Below, piece by piece: positions 30,238-38,376 of a stretch of DNA of 64,000 bases. A program made the translations under genes and the position numbers. Position 1 is the stretch's first letter. Each line of letters starts with the position of its first letter. The DNA comes from CBDUXP01 sp965371225 [NCBI: uncultured bacterium]. GTDB taxonomy: Bacteria; Abyssobacteria; SURF-5; CBDUXP01. The notes beneath the pieces are model-generated. The model did no database searches, was not told where the DNA came from, and saw only the letters and a list, made by a program, of their open reading frames with translations. The DNA is taken from the NCBI GenBank assembly GCA_965371225.1, contig CBDUXP010000008.1, forward strand, positions 1 through 64,000. The letters run 5' to 3'.

Positions 30238-30304
30238 GGCATCCCCCTTCGGCGGTGGCCGCGCGCCGGGCGCACGCGCGCGAGTTCGGCTCAAGCGTGG
30301 TACC

Positions 30305-30333
30305 ACGATACGGGGTTCGGCCCGCCCGCGCAA
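30305..30333 (-). promoter_or_regulatory. Sigma70-type promoter of the glutathione transferase gene
   Basis: On the minus strand TTGCGC (30328-30333) and TATCGT (30305-30310) are 17 bases apart, about 68 bases before the ATG. Confidence 0.45.
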
Positions 30334-30349
30334 CGCCTCCGCCCCGGGT

Positions 30350-31999
30350 CTACTCCGCCCCTTGGTTGACCGCGACGCCCGCGCGCCCGGTAAACCACGT
30401 GGCGCCATCGCGGGCGGGCGCACTGGTGTCCGGCTGCGCGCCGGCCAGGCCGAACCGGTCGCGGCCGGCCTGGTCCACGTGGAGGGCAAAACCGGGCCGC
30501 TCCGCTGGGGACGCGTCGCATCCCAGGTTGGTCAGCGGGCTCAGGTAGTAGCGATCGTCCCCGGCCCCGTCCCAGAACATGCCCACGCCACCGGCGGAGG
30601 CCGAGCCGGACGCCAGACCGGCCCCCGCATAATGGTCGTCGCCGCCGGCATCCGTGCACACGCCCACGCCGAAGTCGTGGCCACACCCCTGCGCCAAGCC
30701 GCCGGCCAGGTAGGTGTCTGCGCCCTGCCCGTCGCTCAGCACGCCGAGGCCGTAGTGGAGGCCGGTCCCTTGGGCGTACTGCACCGCCATGTACGCATCG
30801 TCCCCCTTCGCATCCCAGAGCAGGCCCGTGCCGCCCCAGTATCCGATGCCCTGCGCAAAAATCTCCGCCTGGTACCGGTCGTTGCCGCCCAGGTCCACGA
30901 GCAAGGCCGTCCCCCCTTCGGCGTCGGGCCGCAGGCCGAATCCGCACCCCTGCGCCATGCTGAGCGAGTGGGTGGGATCGCGGGAGGTGTCGGGGGCCAC
31001 GCCGCCCGCGGCATACGTATCGTTGTCGCCCCCGTCCCACAGCAGCGCGAAGCCGGACGGGCCGGCGAACGCCTGCCCCTGCACGCCGATGGTGTAGACG
31101 TCCGTGCCCGCGCCGTCGAGCAGGAGCGCAGTGCCATGAAACGCGGCCCCGATGCTGGCGGACCGCGCGGCATACGCGTCGTCGCCCGCCCGGTCGAGCA
31201 GGATCGCCCCGCCGAACGCCACGCCCGCGATACTCCAGCGTGTCCCGTCATACGCATCGTCGCCGGCCCCGTCGATAAGCACGCCCAACGTGCCCACGCC
31301 GCCCGCGATGCCGGAGCCCGCCGTGGTGTAGTGGTCGTTGCCGCCCAAGTCAACGGCGACGTGTAGGTCCGGTTCGTCTCCGAACGCGGCCGCATCCACT
31401 TCGTCATTGCCGCCGGGATCGAGCCAGAGGTGCCAGCCGCCGTCCACGGCGTCGGCGCCGGGCGTGCCCACCACCACGACCAAGCCTTCGGCCGTGTCCC
31501 ACCGCTCGGGGGTGGTTTGCGGCCAAGCGGCCACGGGCAACTGCTGGACCCGGCGCTCCAGTCTGCGGGTGGCCCGCCACAGCACGCCCAACTGCTGCCG
31601 CAGGGGGCGGGCGGGTAGGGTCTCGGCGACGCGGCAGTACGCCTCCCGCCGCGCGGCGGCCTCCGCCTCGGCGGCCTCCCGTTCTTCGCGCGTGGCGGAT
31701 GCGGGCAGGGGCCCCACCTGTTCGGGCCCGGCCAAGGCGCGGAGGTCGCGGAGGGACAGCTCGCCAAGCGCGTCCCGAAAGCGCTCGCGGACCCGGGCAG
31801 CGGTGCGGCTCCAGTCTTCTACGGCGGTGCGCACGTCCGGCGTCGACTCCGCCGTGTCCGCAAGCGCCGGCAGCTCCAGGGCCCACGCGATCACCTCGTC
31901 GGGCGCGGCGGCAGCCCATGCCCCGCCCTGTTCCGCGTCCGGCCAGGCCACCAGGAGGTAGGGATCGGCGCGGAATGCGGCCGTGTCGGCGTTGACCAC
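30350..31999 (-). CDS. Repetitive glycine/aspartate-rich solenoid protein, unknown function
   Basis: I do not recognise the family. The N-terminal 160 residues are helical and charged. From about residue 180 to the end a unit of 25-35 residues recurs about a dozen times. It has the pattern LLxDGxGxDxYxA...QGxGxxxGxG, with cores such as GNDHY, GDDAY, GTDVY, DNDTY, GNDRY, GADTY and GDDRY. The spacing is too long for RTX nonapeptides but the Asp/Gly cores look metal-binding, so a beta-helix-like solenoid is likely. The first standard start in frame is GTG 31999, but coding-like sequence continues upstream (see 32000-32215), so the true N-terminus is uncertain and may carry a lipoprotein signal. 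Confidence 0.6.
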   Translation of the reverse strand: MVNADTAAFRADPYLLVAWPDAEQGGAWAAAAPDEVIAWALELPALADTAESTPDVRTAVEDWSRTAARVRERFRDALGELSLRDLRALAGPEQVGPLPASATREEREAAEAEAAARREAYCRVAETLPARPLRQQLGVLWRATRRLERRVQQLPVAAWPQTTPERWDTAEGLVVVVGTPGADAVDGGWHLWLDPGGNDEVDAAAFGDEPDLHVAVDLGGNDHYTTAGSGIAGGVGTLGVLIDGAGDDAYDGTRWSIAGVAFGGAILLDRAGDDAYAARSASIGAAFHGTALLLDGAGTDVYTIGVQGQAFAGPSGFALLWDGGDNDTYAAGGVAPDTSRDPTHSLSMAQGCGFGLRPDAEGGTALLVDLGGNDRYQAEIFAQGIGYWGGTGLLWDAKGDDAYMAVQYAQGTGLHYGLGVLSDGQGADTYLAGGLAQGCGHDFGVGVCTDAGGDDHYAGAGLASGSASAGGVGMFWDGAGDDRYYLSPLTNLGCDASPAERPGFALHVDQAGRDRFGLAGAQPDTSAPARDGATWFTGRAGVAVNQGAE

Positions 32000-32215
32000 G
32001 CATTGTTGGCGCCGCGGGGCCCGGCGTGCGAGGCGATGCGCGCTGACCCCCAGCGCACGGAGCGCGGGGGCGATGCGCGCCTGGGCGACGGAGGCGGTCT
32101 GGGCCCCGGCCTGTCCGACCGGCGTGTCGACGGGGGTGATCCGCGCGCAGGCGCCCGCGCTGCAAAGGCACAGCAGACTTATGGTGGGGCGCGCCAGCCG
32201 GTGCGCGCGCGTCCA
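32000..32215 (-). other. In-frame coding-like extension with lipoprotein-like signal but no standard start
   Basis: The frame of the solenoid gene stays open upstream of GTG 31999. It encodes a plausible signal, RLARPTISLLCLCSAGAC, followed by ARITPVDTPVGQAG and about 45 more residues leading into the annotated start. Third codon positions remain almost all G or C as in real genes here. There is no ATG, GTG or TTG in this frame; only CTG (32197) or ATA (32182) could serve. A GTG at 32216 lies one frame away, and a single-base shift just after it would give a complete lipoprotein signal. Confidence 0.4.
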
Positions 32216-32241
32216 CGAGGGCCGGGGAGTCGGGGCGGGGC

Positions 32242-32271
32242 CCGGCCCGGACTGTGCCGCGTCCGGGCCGG
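32242..32271 (-). terminator. Strong GC stem-loop after the tandem GspE/PilB-like genes
   Basis: An 11-base perfect stem (CCGGCCCGGAC at 32242-32252 with its complement at 32261-32271) and an 8-base loop start about 13 bases upstream of the ATPase stop, in the gap before the next gene. There is no U-run, so factor-independent termination is unproven. Because it lies 5' of the solenoid gene and 5' of 32284 on the minus strand, it is downstream of the stop codon of the ATPase gene. Confidence 0.35.
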
Positions 32272-32283
32272 CGCGAAGCGGGG

Positions 32284-34023
32284 CTATGCGGCGTCCATAG
32301 TGACGGCGAGCACCTCGTCGATCGTGGTGGTGCCGTCTACGACGCGGCTGATGCCGGCCCGACGGAGCGAGACCATGCCGTTCTTCACGGCGGCGCTCCG
32401 AATCTGCATGGTCGAGGCCTGGGCCATGATCAAGTCCCGCAAATCATCGTTCAACTCCATCACTTCGAACAACCCGACCCGGCCACGATACCCCCAGCCA
32501 TGGCAGTCCGGGCACCCGACGGCGCGGTACACGCTCTTGCCCTCGAACGCCTCCGGGCCGAGCTTGAGCAACTCCAACTCCTGCTGGGTCGGCTCGTGGG
32601 ATTCGCGGCAGAACATGCAGAGGCGGCGCACCAAGCGCTGGGCGATGACGCCTTCGATGGTGGAGGACAGGAGGAACGGTTCGATGCCCATGTCAATGAG
32701 GCGCGTGATCGTCGAGGGTGCGTCGTTCGTGTGCACGGTGCTGAGCACGAGGTGGCCGGTGAGGGACGCCTCGACGGCGATGCCGGCGGTCTCGAGGTCG
32801 CGAATCTCCCCGACCATCACAATGTCGGGGTCCTGCCGCAGAATGCTGCGCAGGCAGCGCGCGAACGTGAGCCCCACTTTCTCATTGACGGGCACCTGGA
32901 TGATCCCGGGCACGTTGTACTCCACCGGGTCTTCGGTGGTGATGATCTTCAAGGTCGGCCTATTAATCTCGTTGAGGCAGGCATAGAGGGTCGTGGTCTT
33001 CCCCGACCCCGTCGGTCCGGTCACCAGCACGATACCGTTCGGCCGTGACACGATCTCTGTGGCGCGCTTCTGGTCGCTTTCATCCAGCCCCAGTCCCGTG
33101 ATCTCGATCATCACGGCGCTCTTGTCGAGAATACGAATCACGACACTCTCGCCGAACATGGTGGGGAGGACCGACACACGCATGTCGATCTCTTTGCCCC
33201 GCATGGTGAGCTGGATGCGCCCGTCCTGGGGCAACCGTTTCTCGGCGATGTCGAGGTTGGACATGACCTTGATGCGCGAACTCACCGCCAGCGCCAAGTG
33301 CTTGGGCGGCGCCGCAATCTCGATCAGCACCCCGTCCACCCGCATGCGCACCTGGTAGTCCTCTTCGAAGGGCTCGAAGTGCAAGTCGGCCGCTTTCGCT
33401 TCCACCGCCCGCAGGATCACGAGGTTGATGAGTTGGATGACGGGCGCTTCATGGGCCAGCGCCGTGAGTTCGTTCACGTCCAGGATTTCCTCGCGCGTGG
33501 GGCCGCTCGCCCTGCCGCCGCCGCGCTCCTCGATACGTTTGAGCACGTCCCCCACCAGCTCTTCCATCAGCTCGGCGGAGCCATCCGCCTGCTGGCCGTA
33601 GAGCCGCTCGATGGCCACGGCGATCTCACTGTGGGTGCTGATGGCGCCGACGATGTCGAACCCGAGAATGACCTTCAGGTCGTCCAGAATGTTGATATTC
33701 AGCGGGTCCGCCATGGCAATGGTCAGCACGCCGCTCTCCATGCGAATGGGCACGATGTTGTAGAACTGGGCAATGTCGGCCGACACGGTCTCCAGCACCT
33801 CGTCGGGAATGGAGAGCTTGGACAGTTCCACCTGCTCCATGCCCTGCTGGATGCCGAGGGCGTTGATGATGTCCTGTTCCGTGGCGTAGCCCATGCCCAC
33901 GAGCGTGCGGCCCAGGAACTCTCGCGTCATCCGCTGCCGCTCCAGGGCTTCTTCGAGCTGGGTGGGCGTGATGACGTCCTGTTCGATCAGGATATCGCCA
34001 AGATTTCGGGCGCCTACCACCAT
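32284..34023 (-). CDS. GspE/PilB-family secretion ATPase, first extra copy
   Basis: The 579-residue protein begins with two MshEN-like motifs (NLGDILIEQDVITPTQLEEA and FLGRTLVGMGYATEQDIINA). The ATPase core has Walker A GPTGSGKTTTLYACL, VGEIRDLETA, STVHTNDAPS (Asp/His boxes) and a CXXC pair of zinc sites (CMFC, CPDC). It powers assembly of a type IV pilus or T2SS pseudopilus at the inner membrane. It lies 24 bases after a second such gene and downstream of the gsp operon, while gspE itself is also present. The partner machine is not shown by the window. No pilC or pilT is adjacent. Confidence 0.85.
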   Translation of the reverse strand: MVVGARNLGDILIEQDVITPTQLEEALERQRMTREFLGRTLVGMGYATEQDIINALGIQQGMEQVELSKLSIPDEVLETVSADIAQFYNIVPIRMESGVLTIAMADPLNINILDDLKVILGFDIVGAISTHSEIAVAIERLYGQQADGSAELMEELVGDVLKRIEERGGGRASGPTREEILDVNELTALAHEAPVIQLINLVILRAVEAKAADLHFEPFEEDYQVRMRVDGVLIEIAAPPKHLALAVSSRIKVMSNLDIAEKRLPQDGRIQLTMRGKEIDMRVSVLPTMFGESVVIRILDKSAVMIEITGLGLDESDQKRATEIVSRPNGIVLVTGPTGSGKTTTLYACLNEINRPTLKIITTEDPVEYNVPGIIQVPVNEKVGLTFARCLRSILRQDPDIVMVGEIRDLETAGIAVEASLTGHLVLSTVHTNDAPSTITRLIDMGIEPFLLSSTIEGVIAQRLVRRLCMFCRESHEPTQQELELLKLGPEAFEGKSVYRAVGCPDCHGWGYRGRVGLFEVMELNDDLRDLIMAQASTMQIRSAAVKNGMVSLRRAGISRVVDGTTTIDEVLAVTMDAA

Positions 34024-34047
34024 GGCAATGCCTCCATCATGCTCGGG

Positions 34048-35916
34048 TTACTTGTCCTCCATTCGGGCCTGGTACGCGGAGATGAATTCATCCAGGTCCG
34101 GCGGCACGGTTTCCAAACCCTCAATGTGGTCGTCCATTTGGGTCGTGTTCACCACTTCTTCCAAGGAGGTGACGCCCTGGAAGAGTTTGATCAAGGCGTC
34201 CCCCCGCAGCGTGCGCATGCCGAGCTTCCGCCCTTCATCCTTCAGGATGGAGGTGGGCGTCGTCGCCAACACCAGTTCCCGCAAATGGTCGTTCAGCCGC
34301 AGGAGTTCGAGCACCGTGGTCCGGCCGCGGTACCCGGTGCCGGAACAATGGTCGCATCCGGCGCCGTGGTAAATGGGGAACTGCTCGATCAATTCGCGGG
34401 TAATCTGTGCCAGCCGGATTTCATCCTCCGTCGGGGAGTGCTCCTCCCGGCAGTTCTCGCAAATGCGCCGCACCAAGCGTTGGGCGGTCACGGCTTCAAC
34501 GGAACTGGCCACCAGGAACGGCTTGATCCCCATGTCGATCAGGCGGTTCAGCGCCCCGGCGGAGTCGTTCGTGTGCAGCGTGCTGAACACCAGGTGGCCC
34601 GTGAGGGCGGCGCGAATGGCGATTTCCGCCGTCTCCAAGTCGCGAATTTCCCCGACCATCACGATGTCCGGTGACTGACGCAGCATCGAACGCAAGGCCC
34701 GCGCGAACGTCATCCCGATCTCTTCCTGCACCTGCACCTGGTTGATCCCGCTCAGGACGTACTCCACCGGGTTCTCCACCGTGATGAGCTTGCGCTCCGG
34801 GGTGTTGATGGTGTTGAGCGACGCGTAGAGGGTGGTGGTTTTCCCGGAGCCGGTCGGGCCCGTGACCAGGATGATGCCGGTGGGCGTGGACAGCAGGTCT
34901 TCCCACCGCTTCAGCGTATCCTCCTGGTACCCCAGGTCGCGCAGGTCCAGCGCGAGGGAGGACTTGTCCAGAATACGCATGACGAAGGACTCGCCGAAGG
35001 TGCTGGGCAGGGCCGAGGCACGAAGGTCGATGTCTTTCCCCATGAGCTGGAGCTTGATCCGGCCGTCCTGGGGCACCCGCCGTTCGGCAATGTCCATCCC
35101 GGCCATCAGCTTCAGGCGCGACAGGATCGCCGCCTGCATCTTCTTCGGCGGCGGGTTCGGCACCGCACGCAACTGCCCGTCGATCCGGTACCGCACGATG
35201 ATCTCCCGCTCGAAACATTCGATGTGCACGTCCGACGCGCGCTGCCGAAAGCCGTCCAGGATCAGCAGCGTGACCAGCCGGACGAGCGCGGCGTCCTCAT
35301 CGTCGCCCCCGCCGGAGTCGTGCGTGCTGTCCATCACGGACGAGTCCATCTCCACGCTGTCCATGCTCATGCTGACGGAACTGACGCTGAGGGAACTGAC
35401 GCTCAGGCTGCTCACCGTGCTCAGGCTGTCGCCCGTCACCTGGGAGAGCATGGTGTCCACGGACGCTTCCTTGAACCCGTAGTACTCCTGAATCGCCTGG
35501 CTGATGTCTTTGGGCGTCGTCACCATGGGGGTGATCCACCGCTCCAGGAGCAACTGCAGCGTGTCGCGGACCTTGAGGTCGGTGGGATCGGCCATGGCCA
35601 CGTTCAGCGCCCCCATCTCCTCCTTCACCGGCACCGCCTTGTGCATCTTGGCGAGTTCGGGCGGGATGAGCGAGATGATCTCCGGGGGGATGGAGACGTC
35701 CGACAGCACGACGCGCTCAAAGTGCAGTTGCTCGGCCAGCGCATCGGCGAGATGGTCGGGGGTGACGTACCCGAAGCTGACGAGAATGTCGCCCAGCTTG
35801 GTGTTGGAGGCGCGGGAGGCTTGCCGCTTGAGCGCATCCCGCAGTCGGTCCGCGGTGAGCGCTCCCTGGCGGATCAGCACCTGGCCGAGTGCGCGATTAT
35901 CAACTGACTCGCTCAT
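34048..35916 (-). CDS. GspE/PilB-family secretion ATPase, second extra copy with Ser-rich linker
   Basis: The 622-residue ATPase has two MshEN-like motifs (ALGQVLIRQGALTADRLRDA and KLGDILVSFGYVTPDHLADA). The core has Walker A GPTGSGKTTTLYASL, VGEIRDLETAE, STLHTNDSAG and zinc pairs CENC and CDHC. Between the N-terminal and ATPase domains is a low-complexity segment of repeated SSLSV and MDS units (about residues 165-200, DNA 35330-35430). ATG 35916 is chosen because it begins MSESVDNRALG. It is the first gene after the promoter at 35997-36025. Confidence 0.85.
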   Translation of the reverse strand: MSESVDNRALGQVLIRQGALTADRLRDALKRQASRASNTKLGDILVSFGYVTPDHLADALAEQLHFERVVLSDVSIPPEIISLIPPELAKMHKAVPVKEEMGALNVAMADPTDLKVRDTLQLLLERWITPMVTTPKDISQAIQEYYGFKEASVDTMLSQVTGDSLSTVSSLSVSSLSVSSVSMSMDSVEMDSSVMDSTHDSGGGDDEDAALVRLVTLLILDGFRQRASDVHIECFEREIIVRYRIDGQLRAVPNPPPKKMQAAILSRLKLMAGMDIAERRVPQDGRIKLQLMGKDIDLRASALPSTFGESFVMRILDKSSLALDLRDLGYQEDTLKRWEDLLSTPTGIILVTGPTGSGKTTTLYASLNTINTPERKLITVENPVEYVLSGINQVQVQEEIGMTFARALRSMLRQSPDIVMVGEIRDLETAEIAIRAALTGHLVFSTLHTNDSAGALNRLIDMGIKPFLVASSVEAVTAQRLVRRICENCREEHSPTEDEIRLAQITRELIEQFPIYHGAGCDHCSGTGYRGRTTVLELLRLNDHLRELVLATTPTSILKDEGRKLGMRTLRGDALIKLFQGVTSLEEVVNTTQMDDHIEGLETVPPDLDEFISAYQARMEDK

Positions 35917-35996
35917 AAGCACCCCCCGGCAGCCCCATCCCACCTGCAGCACCCGATTCGCCGGCGCCAATCCACGGTGCTACAGGCCCACAACCT

Positions 35997-36025
35997 AGCC
36001 TACCGCTGGTTCGCAAGGCTGTCAA
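35997..36025 (-). promoter_or_regulatory. Sigma70-type promoter of the tandem ATPase genes
   Basis: A perfect TTGACA (36020-36025, minus strand) is 17 bases from TAGGCT (35997-36002). The leader before the ATG at 35916 would be about 75 bases. The promoter separates the two extra ATPases from the gsp operon that ends at 36036. Confidence 0.6.
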
Positions 36026-36035
36026 ACGCCCTGGC

Positions 36036-36614
36036 CTATCGCCGCAGCGTCAACGTCTGTGCCTCGAACGACACGTTCAAGCCACGAACGCCGCCCCGCA
36101 ATTCGAAGCCGTCGATACGCACCACGGCGCCGGGGTCGGTCAGCGCATAGAGGAAGGCGACGAGCGCGGGGAGGGGCACTTCGTCCAGCTCCACCTTGAC
36201 CCGTTCCACTTGCCACTGGTCGGTAACGGGACGCGCGCTGGGGCGGAGCGACGCCAATTGCAGGCCCTGCCGCTCGGCGACATCCGTCACGTGCCCGAAC
36301 AGCGCAAAGTCCTCCGCCCGCTCCAAGACGCGCTGCTGCAGCACCCCGTCCTCGTCACGCAACCGCGTGTAGGCCCGGAACAGACTTTGCATCTCCGTGA
36401 AGTCAGCCTGGTACGCGGACAGCTCGGTGCGCAACCGGTTCACGTCCCGGCGCGCCGGCCCGGTGACGGCAAACCACAAGAGGACGACGCCGACCCCCAC
36501 GAGGGCCGGCATCAGCCGGCCGCGCACAGCGGTCTGCCCACCAGCGGCGGCCCCCGGGTCCGCCCCGAACAGGAGCGCGTACTCGCCCGCCGCCACGCGT
36601 CGGTTACGAGCCAT
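36036..36614 (-). CDS. gspM: Type II secretion protein M (GspM/PilO-like)
   Basis: The 192-residue protein has one membrane helix (LMPALVGVGVVLLWFAV), a coiled segment (RLRTELSAYQADFTEMQS) and a ferredoxin-like periplasmic domain with VKVELDEVPLPALVAFLYAL. It pairs with GspL to support GspE at the inner membrane. Its ATG lies inside the end of gspL (11-base overlap). It is the last gene of the gspC-M operon; no gspN or prepilin peptidase gene follows. Confidence 0.82.
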   Translation of the reverse strand: MARNRRVAAGEYALLFGADPGAAAGGQTAVRGRLMPALVGVGVVLLWFAVTGPARRDVNRLRTELSAYQADFTEMQSLFRAYTRLRDEDGVLQQRVLERAEDFALFGHVTDVAERQGLQLASLRPSARPVTDQWQVERVKVELDEVPLPALVAFLYALTDPGAVVRIDGFELRGGVRGLNVSFEAQTLTLRR

Positions 36615-38376
36615 CCGCGCCTCCCGCCGGCGGGGTGGCCGGCCAGGGGATTGCCGCGCCCGCTTCCGCCGCGGCGCCGTCCCCCGCGAAGAGTTCATTC
36701 AACTTCTCCCGCGTGGTCACAGGTTGGGTGCCGGGGGCGAATGAGGTTTGCTCTCCGGACACCGCGCCCGCCACGGCCGCCGTCTGCGGTGCCTCGAACA
36801 CTTCCAGCGCCACCGGCGCGGGCGCCGTCTGCCGGTCATCGGCAGGGGGGGGCCGGCCCGGGCCCGCCGCCCCCATGGCCGGCACGACCGCGTCCGCTCC
36901 CGCGCTGGACACCGCGCTTCCCACATCGAGGACGGCGAGTGGCACGTTGTCGAGGGTTCCGCGGGCATTCACCCGGGCGTTGAGGCGGAACGCGGTGCTG
37001 CCGGGGTTGCGACCTTCGCCCGCCCGGGTGGTCTGCACGTCCAGCAACATGGGCGATGCGGCCAGGGCCGCCTCTAATGTGGTGACCGCCCGAAAATCCG
37101 CCACCTCCCCGGTCAGGCGCAGCACGTCACCGCTGATGGCGAGGCTTTCGATCCGCACCTTGGGCACCCCGCGCATCGCCACATCACAGGCGGCCAGGAC
37201 TTCGATGACCTGAGGCCCGGGCCGCACGAACAGACCCAGGTCTTGATGCGCCTCCCGGGTGTCGGTAACCTGCCGCCCGGCCGCGGCGAGGGTCGTGATG
37301 CCGGGCAGGCTGGCGGCGAATTCGTTCTGAATCCCCCGGCGCAGGCGATCCCGTTGGCTGCGCAAGGCCACACGCTGGGTAAATAGGGAGCCGGTATAAA
37401 TGAGGAGGGTGACCCCGGCGAGGATGGCGGTTCGGCGGAGCGGCCCGAGCCACGCCGCGACCTGGTCGGTGGCCAGTTCCGCCTGGCAGAAGTTCACGGC
37501 GTGGGGGGACGCCTTCAAGCCCTGGGCGGCCAAGCAGATCGCCACCTCCCACGGGCGCGGATCGCCCACGCCGGCGGCCACCGCTTCGGGCACCGTCGCC
37601 GGAAGCTGGAGGTCGGCCGGCTCGGCTATCAGCTCTAACTCCGTGACCACGTCCGCGAGCGCCAGCGCGTCGCCGGCCATGAGGACGCGCGCGAGCGGCG
37701 CGCCCTCGTCCATCAGCGCCATGAGCGACCGGCGGACGTCCCGGCGCAGGCCCAGCGAATCGTGGGTGCCCGACAGGGGCCGGAATTCGACGAAGCGGAA
37801 GTCCTCCCGCACCGCCACGAAGCCGCGGTTCCCGCGCAGGTACACCACGGCCTCGCGGTCCGCGTCGGCGGCGGGACAGGCGGCGAGCACGGCCACGAGA
37901 TCCGGCGTGGCGATTTCCGGGTGCACGCCGGCCTGCTCCAAGGCGTGCACGAGCGGGGCGACGTCCTCACGCCGGGCGGCGAAGGCGAGCACATCGCTGC
38001 CCCCGTTCACGGTGCGGATAAGAACGCTGTCGGCGAAGATGTCCTCGGCGGTATAGGGAATGAGGGGTTCGATCGCGCCCGCCAAGGCTTGCGCCACCTT
38101 ACGCGCGCCCGTCACGGGCAATTCCAGGCGCCGGACAATGATCCCCGCCGCCGAGAGGCCCATCACCAGCCGGTCGGCGGCCAGGGCTTCGTCGCGCACG
38201 GCCCGCGCCACCACCGCCGCCACCATGCGCTGATGGTCGTCCGTGACCGCATCGGGCAGCGCCACTTCCACTAGACGGCGCACGACCAACTCGCGGCCGC
38301 GCCGTTCCGCCAGGGCCAGGAAGATGCTCCGGCCCTGCACGTCCACCCCCACCGCCGTCGGGCGCCAGCTTCTCAC
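36604..38376 (-). CDS. gspL: Type II secretion protein L (GspL/PilM-like)
   Basis: The approximately 590-residue protein has an N-terminal actin-like cytoplasmic domain (AVGVDVQGRSIFLALAE, LPVTGARKVAQALAGAIEPL). One membrane helix (TAILAGVTLLIYTGSLF) and a periplasmic domain with coiled and ferredoxin-like parts follow. A 130-residue Pro/Ala-rich tail is absent from ordinary GspL. GTG 38376 is preferred because GGAG lies five bases upstream and it overlaps the gspK stop as GTGA; GTG 38391 is an alternative. It anchors GspE. Confidence 0.82.
   Translation of the reverse strand: MRSWRPTAVGVDVQGRSIFLALAERRGRELVVRRLVEVALPDAVTDDHQRMVAAVVARAVRDEALAADRLVMGLSAAGIIVRRLELPVTGARKVAQALAGAIEPLIPYTAEDIFADSVLIRTVNGGSDVLAFAARREDVAPLVHALEQAGVHPEIATPDLVAVLAACPAADADREAVVYLRGNRGFVAVREDFRFVEFRPLSGTHDSLGLRRDVRRSLMALMDEGAPLARVLMAGDALALADVVTELELIAEPADLQLPATVPEAVAAGVGDPRPWEVAICLAAQGLKASPHAVNFCQAELATDQVAAWLGPLRRTAILAGVTLLIYTGSLFTQRVALRSQRDRLRRGIQNEFAASLPGITTLAAAGRQVTDTREAHQDLGLFVRPGPQVIEVLAACDVAMRGVPKVRIESLAISGDVLRLTGEVADFRAVTTLEAALAASPMLLDVQTTRAGEGRNPGSTAFRLNARVNARGTLDNVPLAVLDVGSAVSSAGADAVVPAMGAAGPGRPPPADDRQTAPAPVALEVFEAPQTAAVAGAVSGEQTSFAPGTQPVTTREKLNELFAGDGAAAEAGAAIPWPATPPAGGADGS

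Noticed and set aside
30350-31500. RTX (calcium-binding nonapeptide) repeats in the solenoid protein
   Set aside because: The Gly-Asp cores recur every 25-35 residues instead of nine, so the RTX fold is not supported.
32003-32986. A 327-residue plus-strand frame over the solenoid upstream region
   Set aside because: It runs antisense to the ATPase gene and the coding-like extension of the solenoid gene, and has no motif.
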